Below, piece after piece: positions 41,905 to 52,470 of a stretch of 64,000 nt of DNA. Source of the stretch: Parelaphostrongylus tenuis. Lineage: Eukaryota; Nematoda; Chromadorea; Rhabditida; Metastrongylidae. How positions within the stretch are numbered: the first letter of the stretch is position 1; the number at the start of each line of letters is the position of its first letter. Below the pieces are notes generated by a model. It was not told where the DNA came from. It searched no databases and worked only from the letters and a program-made list of their open reading frames with translations. The position numbers were made by a program, and so were the translations under genes. Location: positions 1 through 64,000 of the forward strand of contig JAHQIW010000441.1 in assembly GCA_019055375.1 (NCBI GenBank), written 5' to 3'.

Positions 41905-42262
41905 AACCCTTTTGGGACCGTGGACTTATCTCTTCCGCATCTCTAACTCCCTGTTTGGCAACGCTGGCCGGTCCGCCCCACCTCCCCTTCATCTCTAACT
42001 CCCGATGTGGGAGCGCGTTTGATGTATTACTGTAACATTCCAGTTGTGTTATTGTCGTTATTTTCCTATTTATAACAAGATAATATAATTATATATAACA
42101 TGGGGAAATAATAATAGTACAATTGAAGTAATACAATAACACTTTCAATGCGTTCCCACACTGGGAGTTAGAGATGCAGAGAAAGTTGAGCAGAAATCCC
42201 ACCGTTACCACGCTGGGATTAGGCGACGCAGAGGAGGTGAGTCCACGGTCCCGAAAGGGTTA
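41905..42262. repeat. Foldback repeat family F, copy 3
   Basis: Ends AACCCTTTTGGGACCGTGGA and GTCCACGGTCCCGAAAGGGT are almost perfect inverts. Inner CATCTCTAACTCCCGATGTG and ACTGGGAGTTAGAGATGCAG, and GGGGAAATAATAATAGTACA against TTGTCGTTATTTTCC. Longest copy. Confidence 0.75.
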
Positions 42263-43292
42263 AGCTATCTGTGCTGCTCCCTCAATATTCTTTGAACTCT
42301 ACTGAAATGAAGGCAGTGGGGACATGAATTGTCCACTTTTTTACCTTCTGTTATCTTCAAAGATGAAATAATTCATAGGTCACGTTACCTCTGGCTAAAC
42401 ATGTTGCTTTTCCGGAGTACATCATCGATGTTTCGAGTGGCGAGATCACCTTTAACTTTTTGCGAACGGCAGCACAATAGGTATCTCAAGCGACGCGCGC
42501 GCGATTTTCGATATTTGAAAAGGATTTTAATCTTTGTTTCGGGAAAAAGTTTAGGTTTTTCGTATAACTCTGATGAAACGTGATTTTCTCTACACGCTCA
42601 TGAACTTTTTGAGCATATATAACTCTTATATGCGAAGAAAACTCTAAATGATAAGTGCATTTTTATTTTCGCTTTTACAGCTGTCTTTTCATGAAGACCT
42701 TATCAAAATGCAAATTTAGTTCCAGAATCGTTAAGGTTTGTGCTATCGAATGGGTATAGTATAGTTTGATGGACAGGGATCTATAGGCTTTAGCCGACCA
42801 AACTAAGTAAAGAGAGAAGGAAATATAATTGTTATTTCGCTGTTACGGTGTAGTAAGAGGAGCTTTTCAGACAACAATCAAAATGTTGAAATTTCCGATA
42901 TTCAAGCTTTCTAATGACTGCTGAAATTCCAGTCAAAAAGGTTTGTAAAGTGGAATAAGACCTTTGGAAAGTTAAGGGTTCGAAAGAACTCCTTCACTGT
43001 CCGCGAAGGGTTGAGGTTCTGAAACGCGTTTGACTTGCTCGATCCACTGAAAGTCTGAACTCTGGACAGTTTAGTTGAACTAATGTTTAGAAGATTGTAA
43101 ATCTTTATAACCCACTAATATTGTGTATTTTCTCACACTGACTGGATAAGTTTTGTTCTGTAAATTTGTCAAGCTGTTGACTTCACATGCACCTTCGTCA
43201 TCGAAGATTTATCGGCATTTTTTAAAAATTAGTAGTATTACAAATGTGCCAAGAATTCCAGACATTCCATGCATTTTCCATAGACGACGGTA
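42263..43292. other. Upstream region of the SMG5-like gene
   Basis: Contains MITE debris (ATTCAAGCTTTCTAATGACT at 42899) and no clear regulatory site. Confidence 0.3.
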
Positions 43293-46200
43293 ATGGAAAA
43301 AGAAGAAGTGGATGAGGCGTCGAGTTTGTGTTCAGCCATTCAACAGATGGCACAGTCTTCTAGTCAAATCACGCTCGACGATATGGGTCACGTGCTGCGC
43401 TTGGTGAAGGTTTGTTTGTAACGATCTAAACCATAAGCAGTTATCCGTACATTGTAATGATTTGGTTATTATGCCGTGAGCTGTGGTCAGAATTGCCTTA
43501 CGACACACACACATACGTGGATCATAGCTCGACCTGCGCTCAAGGCTTAACAGGCCATCCATATCTCTGGACTGGCGAATGGGTACCGGACCTGTGTGGA
43601 AGTTTAGCAGCACTGACGCGATACATCGGCAGGCCGCCACGAGTTTTTGTCAAGGCCAGATATGCATACAGTCACATCTAACTGTGCTTGACGAAGTCGA
43701 ATGGATCACGTAACCTTTAGGGTTAAGTCGACGTCGGGGGCTTCATCCCTCATCCTTCTTATGTAATCATATTCATGTATCGGGTGCATCGTAGCCGAGT
43801 GGTTGTGATGCTGGTCACGCCGCTCGTGTGGCGGGACCCCATTTTCTAACACCGTCCGGCACGCCATAACAGACGTTCTAAGAACGGCACACTAGGCTAT
43901 TCTTGAGATTGCAAGGAGCGCACTCACCCCGTATTCATAACGCTCAAGAAGAAGACGAAAAAAAACGATTTGAATGCTGGAAGTACTTGAATTCAAACAG
44001 TGAAGAAAAACGCCTATGAAGACGGATCAAAAAGTACTAAAGGATTGATGTATACAGTGCGTATGTATGCTTATATGCACTTGGTAAATGATCGTTGATG
44101 AATTCTACAGTCGGAAATCGATAGGGAAGCGTGTGGAAGTCCAGGTCTCCTGGATTTAGTAACTATTTGTCTTTTTTTTTATTTTAGCACTTTATTTGAT
44201 CCGTCATCACAGTGTTTTTTCTTTCACTATGCAAATTCTAGTACTTCTAGCATTCTCACTCGTACTTCTAGCGAATTCCAGTACTTCTTCAGTTCTTATT
44301 TATCTTCTTGTTGAACGACGTAGAATATTGATTGAGCGAGTCTCTGTGTAATCTCGAGGATAGCCTGACTGTGGCGTTCCATAGAGCGCTTTGTTTCATA
44401 CCTGAGAAGGTTGGGGAATGGAGCTCGGCTCCAGTCGCGACGAGCTAACACCACTAGACCACGGCGCCCCACAACTAGTAACTATTTGTGTACATAAAGA
44501 AATTGTGATAAGTGGTGAGACAGTATGCTTGACTTCCGTAGATAGCTGACAGGCTATCTGGGTACTCCATGTCTTCAAAAATGAAACGAAATCTTATGAT
44601 CCTTATTGTTCCTTGCTGAGCGGATACGAGGTCTAACATCGTGATTTATTCAGTATTATACAAGCAACAGTCATGACTTTACATTTCATGGAAGCATAAT
44701 CTAAGTGTGTGAGCAAACGCATGTGATGTAGTAGTTGGAGGTGCTCTGCGACAGGCACACGTGATCAGTGGTTCCATTCCGGATTAAAACTCAACACGCT
44801 TTCCATCACTGCGGGGTCATCGTTAGTAGCAGACTTGTGTGGAAGGATAAGCACCACTGACTCGATACATCGGTGAGCCACTATGATCTTTGGAAAGCCT
44901 GATATGCAGTCAGTAAACTCCAGCGGTTCTCGGTGAAGTCGAATGTATGACGTATCCCTCATGATCAACGCCAAGAGCTTCACCCTTTTATCCTTCAAGT
45001 ACGTCAACTTTTTCTTCTGTTGATTAATACCTTCATTTAGCTCATTCATCGCTTGTTTATCGTCGACCTCGAGCGTGCCATGGAACAGGGAATGGATGCT
45101 TTGCTTTGGACAACGATAAAGCAGCTGATAGATCGTATACGAGAGGAACACGGTGATGGTCCAAATGCTGTGAGTTATAGAATATTTAGCATTCAAATTA
45201 TTAAAAATTCTATGGGAAATCTATAGGAGTAGATTCAATAGAGATCCTAACAAGACGTTTTCACGTAGTATGTGAAGCTATTGTCAGCTTATATGCTTCT
45301 ACATTCACTATCGAACAAATAGTGATAGTAGAGCGACCATCCCGGTAGTGTAGTGGTAGCACGCGCCTTCCGTAGAGGTGAAACCCGGGTTCGATTACTG
45401 CCGGCGGTCGAGAGTTCTTTAGACCACTCGGCACCATTAAGTTATTCATTGCAACAAGAATCACTTTTTATTTAACCGCTCTTTGCCGTGGTATAATATT
45501 ACATATATACCCAATGATGTTGTATGATGTGCAAAACTTTGACGTCAGACAGGAATTGAACCCGCATTTCACCCTTCCCGAAGGCACGTGCTAATCAATT
45601 GCACTATCGACGCGTTTTGCAGATTAACTAAAAGAGCAATTCTTGTCGATTACATATGTCCGATATCTGTTAGCGTAACTGGGATTACTGCTGTCATCGG
45701 TTTACTAGGCTTAACATTTGATTGTTGGTTGCTGACAGGTCGATATGTTGTGGCGTAGTAAGAGTGGTGGTTAAGCAGGAGTGAATAGTGTAATTGGTTA
45801 ACAGGCGCCCCGAAAAGGGTGAAATGTGGGTTCGATTCCCGTCTGACGTCAACGTTTTGCACACTGCTCAACATCATTGGGACTATCTCATCACAACATC
45901 ATCATTAATGTTTTTGTGCATCTCCATTTTTCCGAATCAAGCAGACCCAAATCAATGTGTAATGAAAAGTTGTAGCAGATGAGAAGAATACTGAAGTGTA
46001 TTTTTTTTTTCAGAATTTCGAAAACGCGATTAGTCTATGTATTTCGTGGCTGTGCGATCTGTCACTGAGTGTCTATTCGAAGTATCAACTACCTCCCATT
46101 GATATTCCTTCGTTTGTCTCTCTGTCAACGGCTCTTCGTGTTGAGCAGACGACTTGCGTACCTCCAGCCATCGGGAACTCTTTTCTAGCGTTTCTCTGTC

Positions 46201-48200
46201 TTCGCTTAGGAGATTTGTTCCGATATAAGGCTCGTTAATGAGTTTTCTTCAAGATTTACTGTCTTGAGAAGGTATATAAAGCAAGTTCTGTCAATCTCAG
46301 AGTTTTTCAGGGAGATTATGATCTTTGCTCGCATCTATACCATTGCAGCCTGCGAGCAAAACCGGCTCTTGGTGATGCGTGGAATCAGCTTGGTGTACTG
46401 GCCACTCTTAAGTAAGTCTCGTCATTCTGTTTACTCATTCTCTCTAGAAGTGTTTTAGTAGAGTCTTTCTCTAGAGTTAAGCCACTTGATTCACTTTATC
46501 TTAACACACGTGCTCTTCACTGCCCAGTTCCATTCACCCCAGCTGCCACTAATATCTCCAATATTTTTCGAAATTATGCTGGTAAAGGTATGTAACTTCG
46601 GCTATTTTGATCTATTTTTAGCTTTACAATTAGTTCTCAATAGCTTAATTGCAGAAGTGAGGGAAGACGATTCTTTTTCTGAACAGTATCTTGCAGTCTT
46701 GGCTAAATGCCACTTTGTTAGTTCTTTTGTTTGTATTTGCGGTGTTTAAATTATGTTAAAACGTCAGGTTTTACTTATTAAATTCTAAAATTTTTCGGAA
46801 AATCTCAAACCTGAGATTCGAATTTACTTCATTCAGCTAATGCCTGTTTCTGACGACGCAATCGCTAGAATCGGTCCACAAATAACAAATCGTAAATTGC
46901 TTGCGGCACCACTTGCACTGCTGCAACCGCTTGGTGAGTGTTCTTCTGTAGTTTTATTAGTTTATACTACTTTTTTTGCCCTCTAGCAGAGTACTACATC
47001 TTATTCACGTTTTCAACAACATTAGACGGATCAATTTCTACGTGAATTGAATTTTTACGTGAAAAAATCGTGAGAGTTATACAAAACAATAAACTTTGGC
47101 TGGGAGATAAAGCCGCCTTAGGCGCTCCAGGAAGGGAGAGGCGAGATCATTCTGGCCTGAGGTTCAAAGTTTTGTAAATCACTTATCGTTGGATTCATAG
47201 TCATAACATCGTAACACTATCATAAAGAGCGGTAAAATCTGAGGAATTTCGGAGAATTTATGTATCGTGAGAGTTTATTATAACCAAAGTCTCATCATTA
47301 TTAATAATTATTTAGTTGATTGGTTATCACTGATCATTACTAATATTACCAATGCCTATGGTTTCTCGACTTTCATCATTTGACATTCTGATCTCTGAAA
47401 TGTATGAAAAGTAGGAGCTATCGTGAGAGTTGATTAATCTGCGAAATCTCATCATTAGTACTAACTAAATAATAAATAAGATTTAACTGGTTGATTGTCA
47501 CTATTCATTATTAATTATATGGTTTCTCAATCTTTCTTATTTGACATTTTGTTCTCCGAAATGTATATAACGTAAGAACTGGATGAAAAACTTTGTAAGA
47601 CAACGATGGTGAATCGCTCTGTGGAGCTAAATGAAGGAGTATGTTTTAGGCGAGACACCTGATGAAATCCGCACACGTCATAATCTGATTCAGCTTCTGT
47701 CTCTGGCTTTCAATAAAATCACCAGCCTACTTCTCACCAATGTAAGACATTATGCATTCGGTAAAATGTTCGGTAATATCAGAGCATTTAGACGCATCTT
47801 CGACCTGACTTGCTTCTCTGTATAGTTCTTCTTCTAAGAGTTCCTTCTGTTTGTCGGAATGAACCTGCTTTGATAGCTGCATTGTCACGGTCACCACAGG
47901 ATGTTATTTTTGATAGTGAAAAGTTGGAAACGTTCAGGTATGGCTTTTCTCAACAGCTCAGCTGTGATTGCGTAGCCATTAGAGTCTTAAATGTTTCCTT
48001 ATCATCCTTCCTATACTCTTCGATGCAGATGCTTCTCGGAGTCTGATCCGTTCGAGTATCCCGTTAACCATGGCCAGATTGCTGATCATCTTGCTGAACT
48101 GCTCGAACAACAAGAACAAGACGTCAACAATTTACAGCCACACGGTACATCTCAGGAATTTGAAGCGGTTCAATATCAATGTAATCTTAACATTATGTGA
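43293..48200 (+). CDS. smg-5: SMG5-like (EST1/SMG5/6/7 family) protein
   Basis: Nonsense-mediated decay factor of the 14-3-3-like/TPR family; SMG5 with SMG7 binds phosphorylated UPF1 and promotes its dephosphorylation. Supported exons: 43293-43409 (start MEKEEVDEASS), 45041-45169, 46014 to about 46233, 46311-46411, 46475-46587, 46622-46716, 46837-46933, 47650-47741, about 47830-47938 and 48029-48200. The N-terminal order matches SMG5: LVKLIHRLFIVDLERA joining DALLWTTIKQLIDRIRE (human counterpart has the aromatic pair LLWRK), then FLCLRLGDLFRYKAR, then PALGDAWNQLGVLATL, then TRALHCPVPFTPAATNISN. No PIN domain is visible before the stop at 48198. Two joins (46233/46311 and 47741/47830) do not keep frame with canonical sites, so they need RNA evidence. 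The gene could also extend past 48200 if GTAATC at 48180 is a donor. SMG5 is preferred to SMG6/7 because of the LLW and LGDLFRY context. Confidence 0.65.
43500..43745 (+). repeat. SINE family B body in SMG5-like intron 1
   Basis: GCAGCACTGACGCGATACAT, CGGCAGGCCGCCACGA and GACGAAGTCGAATGGATCAC follow the family body. The tRNA-like head is diverged. Confidence 0.55.
43785..43970 (+). repeat. SINE-like family C, plus strand
   Basis: Head GTGCATCGTAGCCGAGTGGT resembles a tRNA A-box (serine/leucine type); GAGATTGCAAGGAGCGCACT is the inverse of the block shared by 32180 and 44345. Confidence 0.5.
44195..44482 (-). repeat. SINE-like family C, minus strand
   Basis: Minus-strand head GGGGCGCCGTGGTCTAGTGG with GTTAGCTCGTCGCGACTGG is tRNA-like. 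Body GACGTAGAATATTGATTGAG and CTGTGGCGTTCCATAGAG match 32140. Confidence 0.55.
44715..44998 (+). repeat. SINE family B, plus strand
   Basis: Diverged head ATGTGATGTAGTAGTTGGAG, body GGATAAGCACCACTGACTCG, ATACATCGGTGAGCCACTAT and GTCGAATGTATGACGTATCC. Confidence 0.6.
45337..45425 (+). repeat. tRNA-like module in SMG5-like intron 2
   Basis: CCCGGTAGTGTAGTGGTAGC and AAACCCGGGTTCGATTACTG give good A- and B-box matches. This is the closest to a real tRNA in the window, but acceptor and anticodon stems do not close properly. Confidence 0.5.
45510..45888. repeat. tRNA-like foldback element, intact copy
   Basis: Ends CCAATGATGTTGTATGATGT and CATCATTGGGA are inverted, then GCAAAACTTTGACGTCAGAC against TCTGACGTCAACGTTTTGCA. 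Left module (minus) contains GAATTGAACCCGCATTTCAC; right module (plus) contains GTGTAATTGGTTAACAGG and GTGGGTTCGATTCCCGTCTG. Confidence 0.7.
46934..47649. other. SMG5-like intron with AT-rich duplications
   Basis: 47100-47190 holds a decayed tRNA-like right arm. 47255-47400 and 47400-47545 are imperfect tandem copies (CGTGAGAGTT, CTCATCATTA, GGTTTCTC and TTGACATT blocks in the same order). Confidence 0.5.
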
Positions 48201-48440
48201 AGTAGTCAAAATTTTCAATATTCATCTTAGGTTCGTGACGTCTGCAGTTTGTATATGCTACAAAAATACTATATATTCAGCTTAAATCTTAGGAAATCTT
48301 GCTTTCTGTTTTTAGACGAATCAAAACTAATCTGCTACTTACAGCACTCGGACATAGAATGCTACTGTACACAATACCCATAGGTTAGATAGTGAAGAGC
48401 CTAACTAATCGCGTGGCGGTCAAGTTTTACTTGTAAAAAA
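48201..48440. other. 3' flank of the SMG5-like gene
   Basis: Nothing recognised. Confidence 0.3.
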
Positions 48441-48670
48441 ATAATATCACTTTTTTGGCGCAAACTGAGCATAGCTTTGGAGTCGGCGAACCAATGGCAG
48501 ACTTGTTTCAGAGGAGAGCAGCACTAGTTAGATACATATGTAGGCCAATGGGAGTCATTGTAAAGGCCAGATATGTGTTCGATCACTTGTACAATGCTTG
48601 ATGAAGTCAAACGCAGGGTGTATCCTACAGGGACTGATCAACGCCGGAAAATTTTGTCCTTTTGTGTGGC
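48441..48670 (+). repeat. SINE family B body, plus strand
   Basis: GAGCAGCACTAGTTAGATAC, TAAAGGCCAGATATGTG and TGATGAAGTCAAACGCAGGG; head diverged. Confidence 0.5.
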
Positions 48671-48813
48671 AATGAGCACGTTTTTCAAATATATGTTTTG
48701 TTTTGGTTGGTTCAATACGAAGTGCAACTCATATTTCGAGAGAGTATATTCATAATCAGTAAGAATTGTTTGATTTGACTGCCACTTGCGGTGTTATGAA
48801 GTTACAGTGTACC

Positions 48814-49036
48814 CAATAGTGTGGAGTGCTGTGAAACATTCGCGTCTGCCGGGATTCGAACCCAGATCTCACTCTTTCCGGAAGCGTATGCTAACCGTTG
48901 CACCACCGACGCTGGTGCGTCAGGCCAGATGTCGGTGGTGCAACGATTAGCATACGCTCCTGGAAAGAGTGAAATCTGGGTTCGAATTGCGGCTGACGCA
49001 AGTGTTTTTGCACAGCACTCCACATTATAGAGTATA
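48814..49036. repeat. tRNA-like foldback element, near-perfect copy
   Basis: Ends AGTGTGGAGTGCTGTGAAAC and TTTTTGCACAGCACTCCACA. Left module (minus strand) and right module (plus) are close inverse copies over about 90 bases: GCGTATGCTAACCGTTGCAC against GTGCAACGATTAGCATACGC, and GGGATTCGAACCCAGATCTC against its mate. Spacer only about 10-20 bases. Youngest copy by arm identity. Confidence 0.8.
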
Positions 49037-50754
49037 TTATTTTGTTCTACTCGGTGAATTAAAAAGCGAACTGTTATGCACACTTCTGATAGAGGATTCG
49101 GAGAATCTTGTTGGTCTGGGCGGAGTTCGAATCGGATTTTTCATTACAACTCTTTTTCATTAGAACTCGGTCCTCTCTCACTTCTTCCGTCATTGTTTTA
49201 AATAGAATATTAATGTATTTTTAATCCATAAAACTTCATGCAGTGTTCACTGACACTTGTTTGTAGCCTGTAATCCTGCAATTATATCATCATATCTTCT
49301 TCATCCATCATTGTGCCTGCTACTCTTATCACCACGCAGAATTCAAGTAAATTAGTGGGCTGGAAAGAAACTTAGTCAGCCAACAGATTTTCACTTTTAT
49401 TTCTTTCTTTCAGGTACTTAAAATATCAAATGCATGCAAAGTCTTCTCCTTGAGTAATTCTTAATGACACCGTTATTTTGATGTTTAGACAATAATACGA
49501 CATAGCAATCCTTGAAGTTAATTGAGGTGTTTACAATCTTTTTTCGATAGCCTTGCTGACATTTTGAAGAAGAAGAAATGGTTTGTTTTCGTCGGATTTA
49601 TAATGGACGTGCTTAAGTGTTGCGCGTCCAATCCTGTCTAGTCCTCTTTCTATGGCCAGCATTTTGAAGAAGAAGATAGATTTGAGCTTTTGGAGGCGAA
49701 CGTTTTGTCGTGCTAGTAATAGTGCAACTTTGCTTTTTCTTTTCCTCTACTTTGATTGCTTCCGTACCCGTCTGTTCCACTCTTACTCTCTGCTGGTTGC
49801 GACAATTGCCTGGTGGCGTAGCTTCGAATCGATCGCCTCATATTCCGTGAATGGAAGGAACGAGGAACCAGAGAAGCTGACAGCTTCTACCAGTACCATA
49901 TTCGATGTTTCTTTTGTTCTTCACCGAACGCTGTTATTTTTGGTGATCAGCACGATGACCACAAATCGCACCATAGTGGTGGGATGTCGCTGAAGGCCAA
50001 AAAATTAATAGGAGTTACATCTACGAGATGTGATTAGGTCCAAATTAGATGTACAAAAAATTCCCAGTGGAATCCCGGACCTAGATTTCTTTTGTTTCTG
50101 CAGGACTTCGAAACTAGATCAATCATTTCTATATCATCAAGACTAGTTACTTTTTTAGGAGGACTCTCTTAGTTGAACCATTCTTTCACAATCTACTTGC
50201 AAATCTTTTTTTTTTTTTTGATATGCTGTAGTGAATCCTTGCATATAAAGCTCTTTAACATATACTTCGGAGCTCAAATTTCGTCGCTTGCTATAATCTT
50301 CATGTACCTGAAAGAAAAACTCGTTAGTTGCAGTTGGTTTTTTTCTGTTAAACGCAGCAATTTGTCACGAATGATGAAAGTGCATGGCTGCTTTGGCTTG
50401 CTCAATGTTAGAGGATTTTCAGTACCATTGGGAAAGACATTTCTACCGTTATGTGGTGAAGTTCATCTCTTACTGGCAATTGAATAGGTTTTTTTTTTAA
50501 CTTTCTTAGTTTCATCTTCGTATATCTGAATGTGTTTTTGGGCGATTTATAATTCCACTTATTTTTGCAAAATATTGAAAGGTTGTTAGTTTGGTATGGT
50601 GACGCCATGAAATGGAGTCGTCTCAAAAAAGTAGTTTATGAAATTTCGCGGACTAAAATTATTCACATTTGCAGATCATCGAAAGATTTAGGACTTCATC
50701 AGAAATAGTTCTAAACCTTTTTTTTTATTCGATATGTTGGCTTTGCAGTTCGCC
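49037..50754. other. Unannotated intergenic stretch
   Basis: AT-rich. A 113-codon frame at 49652-49993 has no recognisable motif. 49560 and 49655 share CATTTTGAAGAAGAAGA. Poly-T runs near 50206 and 50490. Confidence 0.3.
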
Positions 50755-51340
50755 TGTATTGTATGCTGTTCCGTTGATTATCGAGCAACTCAAACATATG
50801 CCAGTAACCCTTCCATTTTTTTCTGTCATGTGCAAGCCTAGTGGGTTCTTCTTGCTTTAAGAATTCGTTGAGCGTCACATTTATCTCTTAATGTTCCCGT
50901 GAGGAATTCTGGCCATCGAATCGGCGGTTTATTGCAGTGTTTGGCATCCCGAAGAATCGTGTTGTCTGCGGCTTCTGCTCAGCGATTGTGGTCAAAACGC
51001 ATTATGTGTGCGGCTCACCTGATCTTTGATAGTTTGACATATTAAGCAACGTCTCTGATTCTCGATCACTGACGTAATTGGATTTCGAACTCCTCTGTGG
51101 TTGCGTTATGCGGAATATTCCTGGCATTGGCTTTTCGTCTACGCGTTAGATAACACTCAGTGATCTTCCATCGTGCCTATCTAGCAACAGATTTCTGATG
51201 CATATGTTTGGACAGGGACAATCGTTGAGTCGCTTAAGTGTTCTTTGTTCTTTTCGCTGCAATCTCGTAAGCTCTCCTAGCCGATCGCTACCTCCTGCTG
51301 GTGCTAAGTCGTTCATCATATTGACTTTCCGAGGACATAA
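50755..51340 (-). mobile_element. RTE relic, heavily decayed, minus strand
   Basis: GTTGATTATCGAGCAACTCA, CCCTTCCATTTTTTTCTGTC and CTAGTGGGTTCTTCTTGCTT track the inverse of the 3590 RTE 3' coding end; TCGATCACTGACGTAATTGG tracks the inverse of the upstream coding part. Oldest RTE copy by divergence. Confidence 0.6.
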
Positions 51341-52380
51341 CTAGAGCATTCGTAGGTATTCATTCCGTCGCGCTTGAATGAGGCATACGAGTAATTAGTT
51401 TCTCATGAGCATCGCATTTGTGAAATTAGGCGCGACTAAGAATTTGCAATTACGCCTGTTTTTTTTCCTGTAACTTTTTCATTAATGACGCGTTCGCGAC
51501 CGTTCTAGGGTATCACCAAAGGTAAAAGTAGTGGACCACAATTACAACACATTAAGGGAGATCACCTCATCCTCTTGCTAAACCCAAGCTTGTTTCTTAT
51601 AAGAAAAATTAGTGTTTCATTGGTGAAGATCTTACATTATGATAGTTTATACTTCAATTTTCAAAACCTATCATCAACTAAGATATGTCTTCTTGTAGAT
51701 TTGAAGTAGAATTGTTGTTGATTCGCTTACGCAGAGTTCTTCAAGTCCTCGAACAGGTCCTTTTATATCTGGATTATCGAATATCTCTGAAGTATGCGTG
51801 ACGAAATTCTTCAATTCATCGTCATCCATAATATATGTAAATCAACAACTACCTTTACTTCAAGATTGAAGTCAACATCACGAAATTTTTGAGACCGATG
51901 TTACATTCGTAAGCTCTTCCTTGGCTCCACATCTCATTAAAGTTTTTAATTGTTTACGCTGTATATGTCAGAGTGTGGAATCTTAGATGTGAATTTTTCG
52001 AAACTACTTTTCTGACGCCTCAAACTCTTACCTTCAAATTCATCATATGTACATTTTATATTATAATTCAACTGAGATCGAAAATGCATAAGATGATTTT
52101 TTCGCCGATAGCATAACATTTAGAAAAAGCTTTTGCGAAAACGTATATTTGAAAAATGAGATAATAAATTGAAAATCAATTTTCGAGCGACTTAAAAAGA
52201 GGTTTTGTCATTCTTGAAATCTTTACTTCAGCTTTATGTTACTTCAATGATAATTTCAACAAAAACTTTCATCTACTGAAGGCGTGACTTTTTCAGTAGC
52301 AGTGTTAATTAAAGACGTTAGTCATTATCTATTCTAACCTTTACATCAAAAAATCCGAGGCAAATTTTACTGTTCCCAAA
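51341..52380. other. Unannotated AT-rich stretch
   Basis: No recognised feature. Confidence 0.3.
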
Positions 52381-52384
52381 AGCT

Positions 52385-52470
52385 TCAGTTAATGTTCAGG
52401 GAGGTCTGTTATGTCATTTCTAGTGCTAGACGTACGTTTCGGCTTTTTCGCAATCTCACCAGTATTTTTC
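52385..52470 (-). repeat. Solo decayed hammerhead-foldback left arm
   Basis: GGAGGTCTGTTATGTCATTT then TAGTGCTAGACGTACGTTTC match left arms of the foldback family. Minus-strand core reads CUGGUGA (A6 changed) with GAAA, ACGU stem III and GUC kept. Confidence 0.5.

Noticed and set aside
45337..45425. Functional tRNA gene
   Set aside because: Best box matches in the window, yet the cloverleaf is imperfect and the sequence belongs to the same repeat family.
49652..49993. 113-codon open frame as a gene
   Set aside because: No motif or homologous feature; poor codon character.
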